DNA from: CAZHRC01 sp964533865
GTDB lineage: Bacteria; Bacillota; Clostridia; Tissierellales; Peptoniphilaceae
Assembly (NCBI GenBank): GCA_964533865.1
Contig: CAZHRC010000019.1
Span: 1 to 41,337 of the forward strand
Length of the DNA: 41,337 nt
Direction of reading: 5' to 3'
Shown here piece after piece: positions 8,162 to 16,877 of this stretch (position 1 is the first letter of the stretch; each line of letters starts with the position of its first letter). Position numbers and translations under genes: made by a program. Below the pieces are notes generated by a model. That model had not been told where the DNA came from. It searched no databases and saw only the letters and a program-made list of their open reading frames with translations.

Positions 8162-8767
8162 ATGAACAAAACTTCGATTGCGGTGTTGCTTTCTGGTAAT
8201 GGATCTATGCTTCAAGTGTTAATAGACAATATCCATATGGGCCACATCAAAGCTCAACTCTGTGTGGTGGGCTCCAACCGTGAGGAGGCCTTTGGGCTAT
8301 ATCGCGCAAAGAACGAAGGGATTCCCACTTTTACACTGGATATGGAGGCTTTTGAGAACGAAGAGGACTACTACGAGGCCTTGGCGGATAAGTACGATGG
8401 GTATCAGTGCGATTGGATCGTGCTTTCAGGATACGATTCGATGTTGCCTCAATCTTTTCTCGATCGATTCAAAGGACGGGTGATCGGGATTCATCCGTCT
8501 CTGCTGCCAAAGTATAAAGCACCCGAATACCGTCGCATGAAAATTCACGAAGCGGTGGTAGAAAACGGTGATACTGAAACAGGATTGACGGTTTTCTTTG
8601 CCGATATTGAATTTCAACAAAAAAATATTATCGTCCAAGAGTCGGTACACGTATTTGATGACGATTCACCAAAAAGCGTTCACGGTAGGGTACTGAAGCT
8701 TCAGTATGCTCTGGTACCCACGGCAATCAATCTTTTAGTGACGGAAAAAATCACCTATCGGGAATAA
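8162..8767 (+). CDS. PurN-like formyltransferase-fold protein, catalytic residues changed
   Basis: The 201-residue protein aligns along its length with phosphoribosylglycinamide formyltransferase (PurN): phosphate-binding loop LLSGNGSMLQ (9-18), the SNREEAFGLYRAK segment, and IHPSLLPKY (110-118). Compared with E. coli PurN, catalytic His108 is kept (His111), but Asn106 is Gly109, Asp144 is Gln152 and His137 is Phe145. Three extra residues follow the HPSLLPKY motif. With two of the three catalytic residues gone, ordinary transfer from 10-formyl-THF to GAR is doubtful. It may have another formyl or ligand-binding role. It lies outside any purine operon, with its own promoter and terminator. The fold assignment is firm; activity is not. 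Confidence 0.75.
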   Translation: MNKTSIAVLLSGNGSMLQVLIDNIHMGHIKAQLCVVGSNREEAFGLYRAKNEGIPTFTLDMEAFENEEDYYEALADKYDGYQCDWIVLSGYDSMLPQSFLDRFKGRVIGIHPSLLPKYKAPEYRRMKIHEAVVENGDTETGLTVFFADIEFQQKNIIVQESVHVFDDDSPKSVHGRVLKLQYALVPTAINLLVTEKITYRE

Positions 8768-8774
8768 AACGCGG

Positions 8775-8837
8775 GAAAGATCGGGCTATCCTGTCTGGTA
8801 ATGGGATGAAGTGGATAGCGATCTTTCTGTGTTTTTT
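8775..8837 (+). terminator. Terminator after the PurN-like gene
   Basis: GAAAGATC (8775-8782) pairs with GATCTTTC (8820-8827) and GCTATCC (8785-8791) with GGATAGC (8813-8819), with a two-base bulge between them. A T6 run lies at 8832-8837. Confidence 0.8.
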
Positions 8838-8893
8838 AACAATCAGTCCTTAATAATTGCCTAAATTAACTTTCAAAATTAGCAAAGAATTCC

Positions 8894-8922
8894 TTGCTTT
8901 ACTTTAGGAAAGCTGATATTAT
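8894..8922 (+). promoter_or_regulatory. Possible promoter of yerC
   Basis: A TATTAT -10 box (8917-8922) lies 17 bp after a weak TTGCTT -35 box (8894-8899). The leader to the yerC ATG is about 130 nt and contains inverted repeats. Confidence 0.5.
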
Positions 8923-8947
8923 TAAACTGACTGACAAGGGATGAAAC

Positions 8948-9010
8948 GTGGCTTTTAGTTGGCATCAAACAGATGGGGAAATCGTTTAATATCTGTTTGA
9001 GATTTGCCAC
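8948..9010 (+). promoter_or_regulatory. Structured leader with a perfect 10-bp inverted repeat before yerC
   Basis: TCAAACAGAT (8965-8974) is exactly complementary to ATCTGTTTGA (8991-9000), with a 16-nt loop. An outer GTGGC (8948-8952) can pair with GCCAC (9006-9010). It matches no riboswitch class I know and could be an operator or an RNA element. Confidence 0.45.
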
Positions 9011-9061
9011 TGGGCGGATTCCCGTTCAACACTATATCATTACTTATTTAAGGAGCGTTCT

Positions 9062-9394
9062 ATGACAAATAACTCAAAGTTGAGAAACAACCAATTGGAT
9101 GAATTTTTCGAAGCGGTACTGATGCTCGAGACCGTTGAGGATTGTTATCGGTTTTTTGAGGATGTGTGTACAGCTAGGGAGTTGCGTTCCATTTCCCAAC
9201 GTTTGGTAGTGGCGAAATTGTTAAAAATTAGAAAGACTTATAACGAGATTGAAAAAGAAACCGGCGCATCGACTGCCACGATCTCCAGGGTAAACCGATC
9301 ATTGCACTACGGAGCAGACGGTTACGAGTTGGTGTTGGAAACGCTGATCGCCAGAGATATGGAAAGACGTCGACAAGAACAAGAAAACAAGTAA
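9062..9394 (+). CDS. yerC: YerC/TrpR-family DNA-binding protein
   Basis: This 110-residue protein has the TrpR-like helix-turn-helix of the YerC/YecD family: TARELRSISQRLVVAKLL about 40-57, then the HTH TYNEIEKETGASTATISRVNR about 62-82. Length and layout match B. subtilis YerC. Its position just before pcrA and ligA repeats the arrangement found in Bacilli. It has its own terminator (9436-9463), so pcrA is probably read from the separate promoter that follows. The genes it controls cannot be told from the sequence. Confidence 0.88.
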   Translation: MTNNSKLRNNQLDEFFEAVLMLETVEDCYRFFEDVCTARELRSISQRLVVAKLLKIRKTYNEIEKETGASTATISRVNRSLHYGADGYELVLETLIARDMERRRQEQENK

Positions 9395-9435
9395 TCGCAC
9401 GGCGAGGCTATTAAACCATAATGACGAAGGAATCG

Positions 9436-9463
9436 AAAGGGAACCCCTAACGGTTCCTTTTTT
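9436..9463 (+). terminator. Terminator after yerC
   Basis: AAAGGGAACC (9436-9445) pairs with GGTTCCTTTT (9452-9461), including one G-U pair, around a 6-nt loop and runs into a T6 tract. Confidence 0.8.
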
Positions 9464-9474
9464 CTTCTAAATTC

Positions 9475-9503
9475 TTAACGTATTAATGAAAATAGACTAT
9501 AAT
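9475..9503 (+). promoter_or_regulatory. Promoter of the pcrA-ligA-gatCAB operon
   Basis: A perfect TATAAT (9498-9503) stands 17 bp after TTAACG (9475-9480, four of six consensus bases). It lies between the yerC terminator and the pcrA start. Confidence 0.7.
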
Positions 9504-9540
9504 ATAGGGTAGTGCAAAAACGAAAGAGGTGAGATCGAGC

Positions 9541-11739
9541 GTGTTGAACGAATTAAATCCCCAACAACAACAGGCGGTGTTGCAAACCGACGGACCACTT
9601 TTGGTCGTCGCAGGTGCGGGTAGTGGAAAAACCCGTGTGTTGACCGCTAAAATCGCCTATCTCATCGAAGAGAAAGGCGTCTATCCGTCGAGTATTCTTG
9701 CGATTACTTTTACCAACAAGGCGGCTTCTGAGATGAAGACCCGGGTGCAAGATACGCTGGGCATCGATGTGGATCCTTTATGGATGGGAACCTTCCACTC
9801 GATTTGTGCGAGAATTTTGAGACGCAACATCGAACACATGGGCTATACTTCAAACTTTACAATCTATGATCGAGACGATCAAAAATCTTTAATCAAAGAG
9901 ATCTTAAAAGAGTTTGGAACGACGGAAAAAGAAGTGTCCATCGCTTCTTTGTTGTCGATGATCAGCAAGGCAAAAGGCGACCGGATGAACCCGGATGCTT
10001 TTTATAAAACGTATGTGAACTATCCTCTTGGGCGTTTAACTGCCGAGGTGTACGAGAGTTATGTCCGTAAACTGAAAGCGTATAACGCTTTGGATTTTGA
10101 TGATCTGATCAACCACACTCTCACGCTTTTTGACGAAACGCCGGAGGTACTGGCTTACTACCAGAGAAAGTTTAAGTACGTGTTTGTCGATGAATACCAA
10201 GACACCAACCGTACACAATACGAATTGATTCGGCATTTTTCAGGCTTTCACCACAATATTTGCGTCGTCGGCGATGGAGATCAATCGATTTACGGTTGGC
10301 GCGGAGCTCACATCGGAAATATTTTGGACTTTGAAAAAGATTTTCCAGGAGCAGAGGTGGTGAAGTTGGAGCAAAACTACCGCTCCACTAAGAACATCTT
10401 AAACGCTGCTAATGTGCTTATCGCAAATAATGAAGAGCGAAAAGACAAGAACCTGTGGACCGACAAAGAAGAGGGCAAACCGGTTCTGTATCGCGAGGCT
10501 TTCTCAGAAAACGGCGAGAGTCAAATGGTGATGGAGTGGATTCAACACTGCCAATACGATGGTTACAAACTTAAAGATATGGCGATACTATATCGCACAA
10601 ACGCCCAGTCACGTGAATTTGAAGAAATTTTCATGCGCGAAGGCGTACCCTATCGGGTAGTCGGGGGACTGAAGTTCTACGATCGAAAAGAGATTAAAGA
10701 CATTATCGCCTATATGAAGGTGCTGGTGAACCCAACGGACAATATCGCCTTCAAAAGGATTATCAATACACCTAAACGAGGTATAGGCGCCACCAGTTTG
10801 GAAAAGCTGGAGCGATTGGCTCAGGCAAAGGAAACTTCGATGTATGCCGCCATCGCGGATCCGGAACTGGCACAGGTGGTCAGCAAAAAAATTCACGCAA
10901 GCCTTTTGGCGTTTCGCAAGACCATGGAAGGGATCAAAGAAGACATGGATGCCACTTCGATCTCAGAGACGGTGGAGCGACTGATGATCGATTCGGGCTA
11001 CTTGAAATACTTAAAAGAGACGCCCACCATCGAAAATCAAAGCCGAATAGAGAACATGGATGCCTTTTTAGGGGCGACGTCTTCCTATGAAGAACAGGTA
11101 GAAGAGGCGACCCTTGAAACCTATCTTCACTCTGTGAGCCTCATGTCTGATGTGGATAAGGCCACAGACGCGGCGAACAGCATCGACCTGATGACCGTCC
11201 ACTCGGCAAAAGGACTGGAGTATCCGGTGGTATTTGTGACAGGCCTTGAAGAAGGGTTGCTTCCTAGCTCGCGCACCTTGGAAGAAGGCAATCTCGAGGA
11301 GGAGCGCAGGCTGCTCTACGTGGCCATCACCAGAGGAGAGGAAAGGGTGTATCTATCCTCGACCACCTACCGCCGCTCTTACGGCCGTCCCATGATCGCA
11401 AAGCGATCGCGGTTTATCGGTGAACTGGGCAATGCCATCGAAGAGGTGGTACAAAAGCGCAGAGAAGAAGAAGTTCTCGAGTTTGGACGGGGATCGGCAC
11501 ATTCAGAGATGAAACAAAAACTGAGAGAGGCTGTTTTAGAACGCAAGAAAAAAGAAGCCTCCCAGGAGGGGGTACACTACCAACTTGGCGATAAGATCAT
11601 CCACAAATCATGGGGCGAAGGTACCGTGGTTCAAGTGGTGGAAAAGGACGATGGCGCCGAGTTGGTGATCGCATTTAGCAATAAGGGACTGAAGCGCTTG
11701 AACCAGAGTTTGGCGCCGATAAAGAAGGTGACAACATGA
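9541..11739 (+). CDS. pcrA: UvrD/PcrA-family ATP-dependent DNA helicase
   Basis: PcrA is a 3'-5' superfamily-1A helicase used in repair and in clearing recombination filaments. The start is placed at GTG 9541, about 7 nt after an AGGTGAG site, giving 732 residues, normal for the family. Visible motifs are Walker A GAGSGKT (about 25-31), Walker B VDEYQDTN, motif III GDGDQSIYGWRGA, the LMTVHSAKGLEYPVVFV segment, and motif VI YVAITRGEERVYLS. The C-terminus has the Tudor-like segment HKSWGEGTVV typical of PcrA, which binds RNA polymerase. Its stop overlaps the ligA start in an ATGA, so the two are translationally coupled, as in Bacilli. Confidence 0.96.
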   Translation: MLNELNPQQQQAVLQTDGPLLVVAGAGSGKTRVLTAKIAYLIEEKGVYPSSILAITFTNKAASEMKTRVQDTLGIDVDPLWMGTFHSICARILRRNIEHMGYTSNFTIYDRDDQKSLIKEILKEFGTTEKEVSIASLLSMISKAKGDRMNPDAFYKTYVNYPLGRLTAEVYESYVRKLKAYNALDFDDLINHTLTLFDETPEVLAYYQRKFKYVFVDEYQDTNRTQYELIRHFSGFHHNICVVGDGDQSIYGWRGAHIGNILDFEKDFPGAEVVKLEQNYRSTKNILNAANVLIANNEERKDKNLWTDKEEGKPVLYREAFSENGESQMVMEWIQHCQYDGYKLKDMAILYRTNAQSREFEEIFMREGVPYRVVGGLKFYDRKEIKDIIAYMKVLVNPTDNIAFKRIINTPKRGIGATSLEKLERLAQAKETSMYAAIADPELAQVVSKKIHASLLAFRKTMEGIKEDMDATSISETVERLMIDSGYLKYLKETPTIENQSRIENMDAFLGATSSYEEQVEEATLETYLHSVSLMSDVDKATDAANSIDLMTVHSAKGLEYPVVFVTGLEEGLLPSSRTLEEGNLEEERRLLYVAITRGEERVYLSSTTYRRSYGRPMIAKRSRFIGELGNAIEEVVQKRREEEVLEFGRGSAHSEMKQKLREAVLERKKKEASQEGVHYQLGDKIIHKSWGEGTVVQVVEKDDGAELVIAFSNKGLKRLNQSLAPIKKVTT

Positions 11740-13742
11740 GCCGTATGAGAGAGCTGATCGATCAACTCAACGAGTGGAACTACCACTACTATACTTTGGA
11801 CAAACCAGTAGTATCCGATGCGCAATGGGATAGTCTCTACACTGAGTTGGTGGCTTTGGAAGCGGAAACGGGCACGGTCCTCGATGATTCTCCGAGTCAG
11901 AGAGTGGGTGGACAGATACTCACCGCCTTTCAAAAACACAACCATTTGGCAAAACTCTTCAGTCTAGACAAGTGCCAATCCGACGGTGAGTTGAGAGAAT
12001 GGGTGTCGCGTGTGGAGCGTCTTCACAACCAGTGGAACGACGAGCATTTGGAACAGCTTCCTCCACTTGCCTACGTTTTAGAATACAAATTTGACGGGTT
12101 AACCCTTAACGCCACTTATCGGGACGGCGCGCTTCAAATGATCGCCACAAGGGGAAACGGGGAGACCGGTGAGGTGATACGCACCCAAGCCTTGACCATT
12201 AAGTCCATTCCACAAACCATCCCCTATGGTGGACTCATCGAAGTTCAAGGGGAGGGGCTCATGCCTTTGTCGGAACTTGAGCGCTACAACGAAACCGCAA
12301 TCGTTCCGCTAAAAAATCCAAGAAACGCCGCTGCTGGTGCCCTCCGGAATTTAGATGCATCAGAAACGGCTAAAAGGCGTTTGACCGCTTATTTTTATAA
12401 CGTAGGGTATATCGAAGACGCGCCGTATAGGTCTCAACAAGAGATGTTGGATTTTTTGGCGGACAATCGGTTGAAAGTACACCCATTCCATGAAAAAGTA
12501 TTCGATGTAGAAGAGATGATCGCGGTGATCGACGGGATGAATACGAGCAGGCACGCTCTGGATGTGTTGACCGACGGCGTGGTGATCAAAGTTGACGACT
12601 TGAAAACCCGAGATGCCCTTGGGTTTACCAATAAGTTTCCTCGATGGGCGATGGCCTATAAATTCGAGGCGGAAGAAATGACGACCACACTCGAAGAAGT
12701 GATATGGAATGTGGGGCGTACGGGGAAAATCACCCCTACTGCCGTGTTGGACCCCGTCGAGCTAGGTGGGGTGACCGTATCACGCGCCACCTTAAACAAC
12801 TACGATGACATCGTCCGAAAAAGAGTGGCGCTGGGGTCTCGGGTGTTTATTCGTCGATCAAACGATGTGATTCCAGAAATTCTCGGTGTCGTAGACGATC
12901 AGCAACTCGGCACCATCCCCATCGACAAACCGACCCACTGCCCGTCTTGCGATTCGGAATTGGTACAAAACGGGGTTCACATTTTCTGCCCCAATTCCAT
13001 CGATTGTATCCCTCAGCTAGTGGCGCGTATCGTCCACTACGCCTCTCGGGATGCGATGAATATTGAGGGATTGAGCGAAAAGACGGCAACGCTGCTGCTA
13101 TCCCAACTCGACATGCGCACACTGACCGATTTGTACGATTTAAAAGTGGAAGCGCTTATGGGTCTTGAAGGTTTTAAGGAAAAGCGCTCGACCAACATTG
13201 TCAATCAAATCGAAGGCAGTAAGCAAACGACCTTGGCCCGCTTTCTTTACGCCATTGGCATACCCAATGTGGGGATCAAAACCGCAAGTGATTTAGCAAG
13301 TGTCTTTGGTTCACTTTCAAACCTTCGCGAAGCGACGGTTGCAGAGCTGGTTCAGGTGGACGATGTTGGAGAGATCGTCGCCCAGAGCGTGGTGGATTTT
13401 TTCCACGATCCTCATATCGCTCAGGGAGTGGAGGCCTTGTTGTCTAAAGGAATCCACATCGAGGAGGAGCTCGTCAACGAGGCGGTGGACAAACCCCTAG
13501 AAGGTATGCGAATTGTCGTCACAGGCACGCTGGTGAATTATTCGAGAAAAGAGTTGGAATCCCAGTTAGAACAGATGGGAGCCAAAACCTCTTCGTCGGT
13601 TTCAAAAAATACCGACTACGTCATCGTCGGCGACAATCCAGGATCTAAGGCCCAGAAAGCCAGAGACCTCGGTCGACCAGTGGTGACAGAGGATGAGCTA
13701 GATACATTTTTCAAGACACACAAAGGAGGAGCACATGATTGA
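11736..13742 (+). CDS. ligA: NAD-dependent DNA ligase
   Basis: LigA seals nicks in replication and repair using NAD+. The 668 residues match the usual length. Order of domains: Ia (NWxYHYYxLDxPxxSD-like, about 14-28), adenylation domain with KFDG (Lys118 carries the AMP), OB fold, four-Cys zinc finger (CPSC and later FCPNSIDC), helix-hairpin-helix repeats, and a C-terminal BRCT domain from about residue 588. The zinc-finger end reads CIPQ where most ligases have CPAQ, but all four Cys remain. It overlaps pcrA by 4 nt and gatC by 8 nt. Confidence 0.96.
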   Translation: MSRMRELIDQLNEWNYHYYTLDKPVVSDAQWDSLYTELVALEAETGTVLDDSPSQRVGGQILTAFQKHNHLAKLFSLDKCQSDGELREWVSRVERLHNQWNDEHLEQLPPLAYVLEYKFDGLTLNATYRDGALQMIATRGNGETGEVIRTQALTIKSIPQTIPYGGLIEVQGEGLMPLSELERYNETAIVPLKNPRNAAAGALRNLDASETAKRRLTAYFYNVGYIEDAPYRSQQEMLDFLADNRLKVHPFHEKVFDVEEMIAVIDGMNTSRHALDVLTDGVVIKVDDLKTRDALGFTNKFPRWAMAYKFEAEEMTTTLEEVIWNVGRTGKITPTAVLDPVELGGVTVSRATLNNYDDIVRKRVALGSRVFIRRSNDVIPEILGVVDDQQLGTIPIDKPTHCPSCDSELVQNGVHIFCPNSIDCIPQLVARIVHYASRDAMNIEGLSEKTATLLLSQLDMRTLTDLYDLKVEALMGLEGFKEKRSTNIVNQIEGSKQTTLARFLYAIGIPNVGIKTASDLASVFGSLSNLREATVAELVQVDDVGEIVAQSVVDFFHDPHIAQGVEALLSKGIHIEEELVNEAVDKPLEGMRIVVTGTLVNYSRKELESQLEQMGAKTSSSVSKNTDYVIVGDNPGSKAQKARDLGRPVVTEDELDTFFKTHKGGAHD

Positions 13743-14019
13743 TCAAAAAGAGCTAAGACGTATTTATCGCCTTGCCCATCTTGAATTAAAAGAAGATACG
13801 GTGGAACTTTTCACCCAAAAATACAATACGATATTGGAGTTTGCCGAGAGCATTCTCGAGGTGGACACGACGGGTGTCCCGTTTATGGAAATCACCGTTT
13901 CACAGGATGCGCCATTGAGAGCGGATGTGCCAGAGCCCTCTTTGTCGCGAGATGAAGCGCTTCAAAATGCAAAAGAAGTGGAATACGGCTATTTTAGTCT
14001 CGACCGCGTCCTAGAGTAG
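13735..14019 (+). CDS. gatC: Asp-tRNA(Asn)/Glu-tRNA(Gln) amidotransferase subunit C
   Basis: This 94-residue subunit wraps around GatA and GatB and stabilises the complex. The N-terminal pattern LRRIYRLAHLELKEDTVE and the C-terminal DVPEPSLSRDEAL...NAKEVEYGYF are typical of GatC. The ATG at 13735 sits inside the end of ligA behind AAGGAGG. First gene of the gatCAB set. Confidence 0.94.
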   Translation: MIDQKELRRIYRLAHLELKEDTVELFTQKYNTILEFAESILEVDTTGVPFMEITVSQDAPLRADVPEPSLSRDEALQNAKEVEYGYFSLDRVLE

Positions 14020-14028
14020 GAGATGACA

Positions 14029-15441
14029 ATGAAAACAACAGCAGAACTATTATTTAAACGTTATGAAAACAAAGAGGTCACCGTCGAAGAAGTAGCTAAA
14101 GAAGTGTTGGCGCAAATCGCAGCCTCTGATCTTAATTGCTACGTGACCGTCGACGAAGACCGGGTACTGGAAAGAGCACGCGCCCTCGATGCCAAACTCG
14201 CCGCAGGAGAGTCTCTAGGCGCTTTGTTTGGTTTGCCGATTTCCTTAAAAGACAACATCTCCACCAAGGGCTTGCGCACGACCTGCTCTTCTAAAATGCT
14301 AGAGGATTACGTACCGGTATACGATGCGACCGTGGTGACAAAAATCGAAGAAGCCGATGGACTCATTATTGGAAAGACCAATATGGACGAGTTTGCCATG
14401 GGGTCATCTTCTGAGACCTCTTATTTTGGACCGACCAAAAACCCATTGAATCCCACATTGATCCCAGGAGGTTCATCTTCAGGGTCGGCGGCGTCTGTTG
14501 CCGCAGGGGATGTGGTCTTGAGCTTGGGCACCGATACCGGAGGTTCCGTTCGCCAACCGGCGAGCTACTGCAACGTGGTAGGATACTATCCGACTTACGG
14601 CACCATTTCGCGCTACGGTGTAGTCTCCATGGCCAACACTTTGGATCAAGTGGCCATCCTTGGCAAAAACGTCGACGATGTACGCCGTATGACCAATGTC
14701 ATCGGGGGCAATGATCCCAAAGATATGACCAGTGTCGCTAAAGGTTATTTAGATTTTAAGCGCAAAAACGACGATGCGCTCACTGGTATGGTTATTGGCT
14801 ATCCAGCGGATATGGGGCCGTACAATATCGAAGAAGAAGTGGCAAAAGACTTTGAAACTGCACTCGATCGCCTACGCGAACTAGGGGCAAAAGTGGTGGA
14901 AGTGCCTTTTACTTATTTAAAATACGCCAACCCAACCTATAATGTCATCGTCACTTCCGAAGTCAGCTCCAACATGAGCCGATTCGATGGGATACGCTAT
15001 GGTTATCGCACAGAGCACTACGACACAACAGAAGAGCTTTACGTCAAAACCCGTTCCGAAGGCTTTGGCGAAGAAGTTCAACGTCGTATCGCCATGGGGA
15101 CTCACTACTTGGGCGCTGAGAACGACCAATTGATCTACAAACAAGGGCTGAGAATGCGATCGTTGATCCGAGATGAGTTTAATGCACACTTTGAAACCTT
15201 GGATTTTATCGCCACGCCGACGACCACTAACCTACCCTATCCCATAGGAGAGAGGCTCGATGACGCCATGAGCATGTACGACAGCGGCGCTTTTGACGTA
15301 CCGGTCAACCTAGCTGGTCTGTGTGCTATTTCCGTACCTGTACGCGAGGGAATCAGCGGTTCCCTGCAATTGATCGGCCGCGCCTACGACGACGAAAGGT
15401 TACTCAATTGCGCGAGTTGCTTTGAAAGGAGTCATCGATGA
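14029..15441 (+). CDS. gatA: Asp-tRNA(Asn)/Glu-tRNA(Gln) amidotransferase subunit A
   Basis: GatA releases ammonia from glutamine for the tRNA-dependent amidation done by GatB. I chose the ATG at 14029 because the AGGAG at 14018-14022 is 6 nt before it; the in-frame ATG at 14023 directly abuts that site. The result is 470 residues. The amidase signature is intact: Lys74 in ISLKDN, the SSSGSA stretch with cis-Ser149, and Ser173 in GTDTGGSVRQPA, matching Lys79/Ser154/Ser178 of S. aureus GatA. The C-terminal tail after GRAYDDERLL is slightly short. Its stop overlaps the gatB start by 4 nt. Confidence 0.95.
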   Translation: MKTTAELLFKRYENKEVTVEEVAKEVLAQIAASDLNCYVTVDEDRVLERARALDAKLAAGESLGALFGLPISLKDNISTKGLRTTCSSKMLEDYVPVYDATVVTKIEEADGLIIGKTNMDEFAMGSSSETSYFGPTKNPLNPTLIPGGSSSGSAASVAAGDVVLSLGTDTGGSVRQPASYCNVVGYYPTYGTISRYGVVSMANTLDQVAILGKNVDDVRRMTNVIGGNDPKDMTSVAKGYLDFKRKNDDALTGMVIGYPADMGPYNIEEEVAKDFETALDRLRELGAKVVEVPFTYLKYANPTYNVIVTSEVSSNMSRFDGIRYGYRTEHYDTTEELYVKTRSEGFGEEVQRRIAMGTHYLGAENDQLIYKQGLRMRSLIRDEFNAHFETLDFIATPTTTNLPYPIGERLDDAMSMYDSGAFDVPVNLAGLCAISVPVREGISGSLQLIGRAYDDERLLNCASCFERSHR

Positions 15442-16865
15442 ATCGAAAAACCATTATTGGATTAGAAATACACGTTGAGTTGTCAACAGAGAGTAAAATG
15501 TTTTGCAGTTGTAAAAACGAGTTTGGTCAAGCGCCAAACACCAATGTCTGCGAAGTGTGCTTGGGCCATCCTGGGGCGCTTCCCGTCGTCAATGAAAAAG
15601 CGGTGGAGTACGCGGTGATGGCAGGCCTCGCCTTTGATTGCAATATGCGCACCGATATGAAAATGGATCGAAAAAAATACTTCTATCCCGACCTGACCAA
15701 AGGGTATCAAATCACACAACAAGATGAGCCGATTGCAACCGATGGCTTCGTCGAGCTCGTTCTCGCCAATGGCACAAAGAAAGTGCGCATTCGACGTATT
15801 CACATGGAAGAAGACACCGGAAAAGCCATACACAATGAAGACGGAAAGACCTTAATGGACTTTAACCGTTGTGGTGTGCCGTTGATCGAAATCGTATCTG
15901 AGCCGGATATGTCCAATCCCGAAGAGGCGCGACTTTTCTTGGATAATCTTAAGGAAAGGCTAAAATTTCTCGGGGTTTCCGACGTGAAAATGGAAGAGGG
16001 CTCCCTTCGATGCGATGTGAACATCAACGTCGTCGATGAAGAGACGGGATTTGCAACGCGCATATCCGAGATCAAAAACTTGAACTCTTTTAAATCCGCA
16101 GTTAAGGCGATGATCTACGAAGAAAAGCGCCATATCGAGCTGTTGGAAAGCGGGGAAGAAGGGGTGAAAGAGACGAGGCGTTGGGATGATGCGACCCAAT
16201 CGACGATTCCGATGCGCATGAAAGAAGTGGGCAATGACTACCGTTTTAGCGTAGAGGGGGATATTCCTTTTATTCGTCTAGACCCTGCTTGGATTGAAAC
16301 CATTCGCAAAAATCTGCCAGAATTACCACACGACATGCAAGAGCGTTTTGTCTCTCAATACGCTATCGCTGAGGAAGACGCGGTGATATTGTCACAAAAC
16401 AAGGGACTAGCGACGTTATTTGAGCGCACGACTGCCCTTGTTGGCGATCCCAAACAAACGGCAAATTGGATACTCTCCGATTTGTTGCGTCGCGTCAACG
16501 ATGCGGAAATTGAAGTAGAAGATATGGTCTTGAGCTCGAGTAATTTGGCTAAGCTCATTCGCGTTACCATGGACGGCACCATCAACAATGCCACAGCCAA
16601 AAAATTGTTGCGTGAAATCTTTGAAACGGACGAGGATCCAGAAAACTTGATCAAAGAAAGAGGGCTCGCCCAAGTCAGCGACACATCAGCCCTAGAAGCG
16701 ATAGTGAATCAAGTGTTAGCCGACAACCCTCAATCCATTGAAGATTTTAAAAATGGCAAAGACAGAGCTTTAGGATTCTTGATGGGACAATGTATGAAAC
16801 AAAGCAAGGGCAAAGGTAACCCGCAAATGTTTAACAAACTCATCACAGATAAACTCAACAAATAA
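15438..16865 (+). CDS. gatB: Asp-tRNA(Asn)/Glu-tRNA(Gln) amidotransferase subunit B
   Basis: GatB phosphorylates Glu-tRNA(Gln) or Asp-tRNA(Asn) and amidates it with ammonia channelled from GatA. The 475 residues match the family. Clear signatures are GLEIHVELSTESKMFC near the start, MDRKKYFYPDLTKGYQITQ, and the metal-binding cysteines around FCSCKNEFG and NTNVCEVC. The C-terminal YqeY-like tail domain ends in QMFNKLITDKL. A complete gatCAB suggests this organism makes Gln-tRNA and/or Asn-tRNA indirectly. The next gene begins 12 bp later behind AAGGAGG. Confidence 0.96.
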   Translation: MNRKTIIGLEIHVELSTESKMFCSCKNEFGQAPNTNVCEVCLGHPGALPVVNEKAVEYAVMAGLAFDCNMRTDMKMDRKKYFYPDLTKGYQITQQDEPIATDGFVELVLANGTKKVRIRRIHMEEDTGKAIHNEDGKTLMDFNRCGVPLIEIVSEPDMSNPEEARLFLDNLKERLKFLGVSDVKMEEGSLRCDVNINVVDEETGFATRISEIKNLNSFKSAVKAMIYEEKRHIELLESGEEGVKETRRWDDATQSTIPMRMKEVGNDYRFSVEGDIPFIRLDPAWIETIRKNLPELPHDMQERFVSQYAIAEEDAVILSQNKGLATLFERTTALVGDPKQTANWILSDLLRRVNDAEIEVEDMVLSSSNLAKLIRVTMDGTINNATAKKLLREIFETDEDPENLIKERGLAQVSDTSALEAIVNQVLADNPQSIEDFKNGKDRALGFLMGQCMKQSKGKGNPQMFNKLITDKLNK

Positions 16866-16877
16866 GGAGGATGCGCC

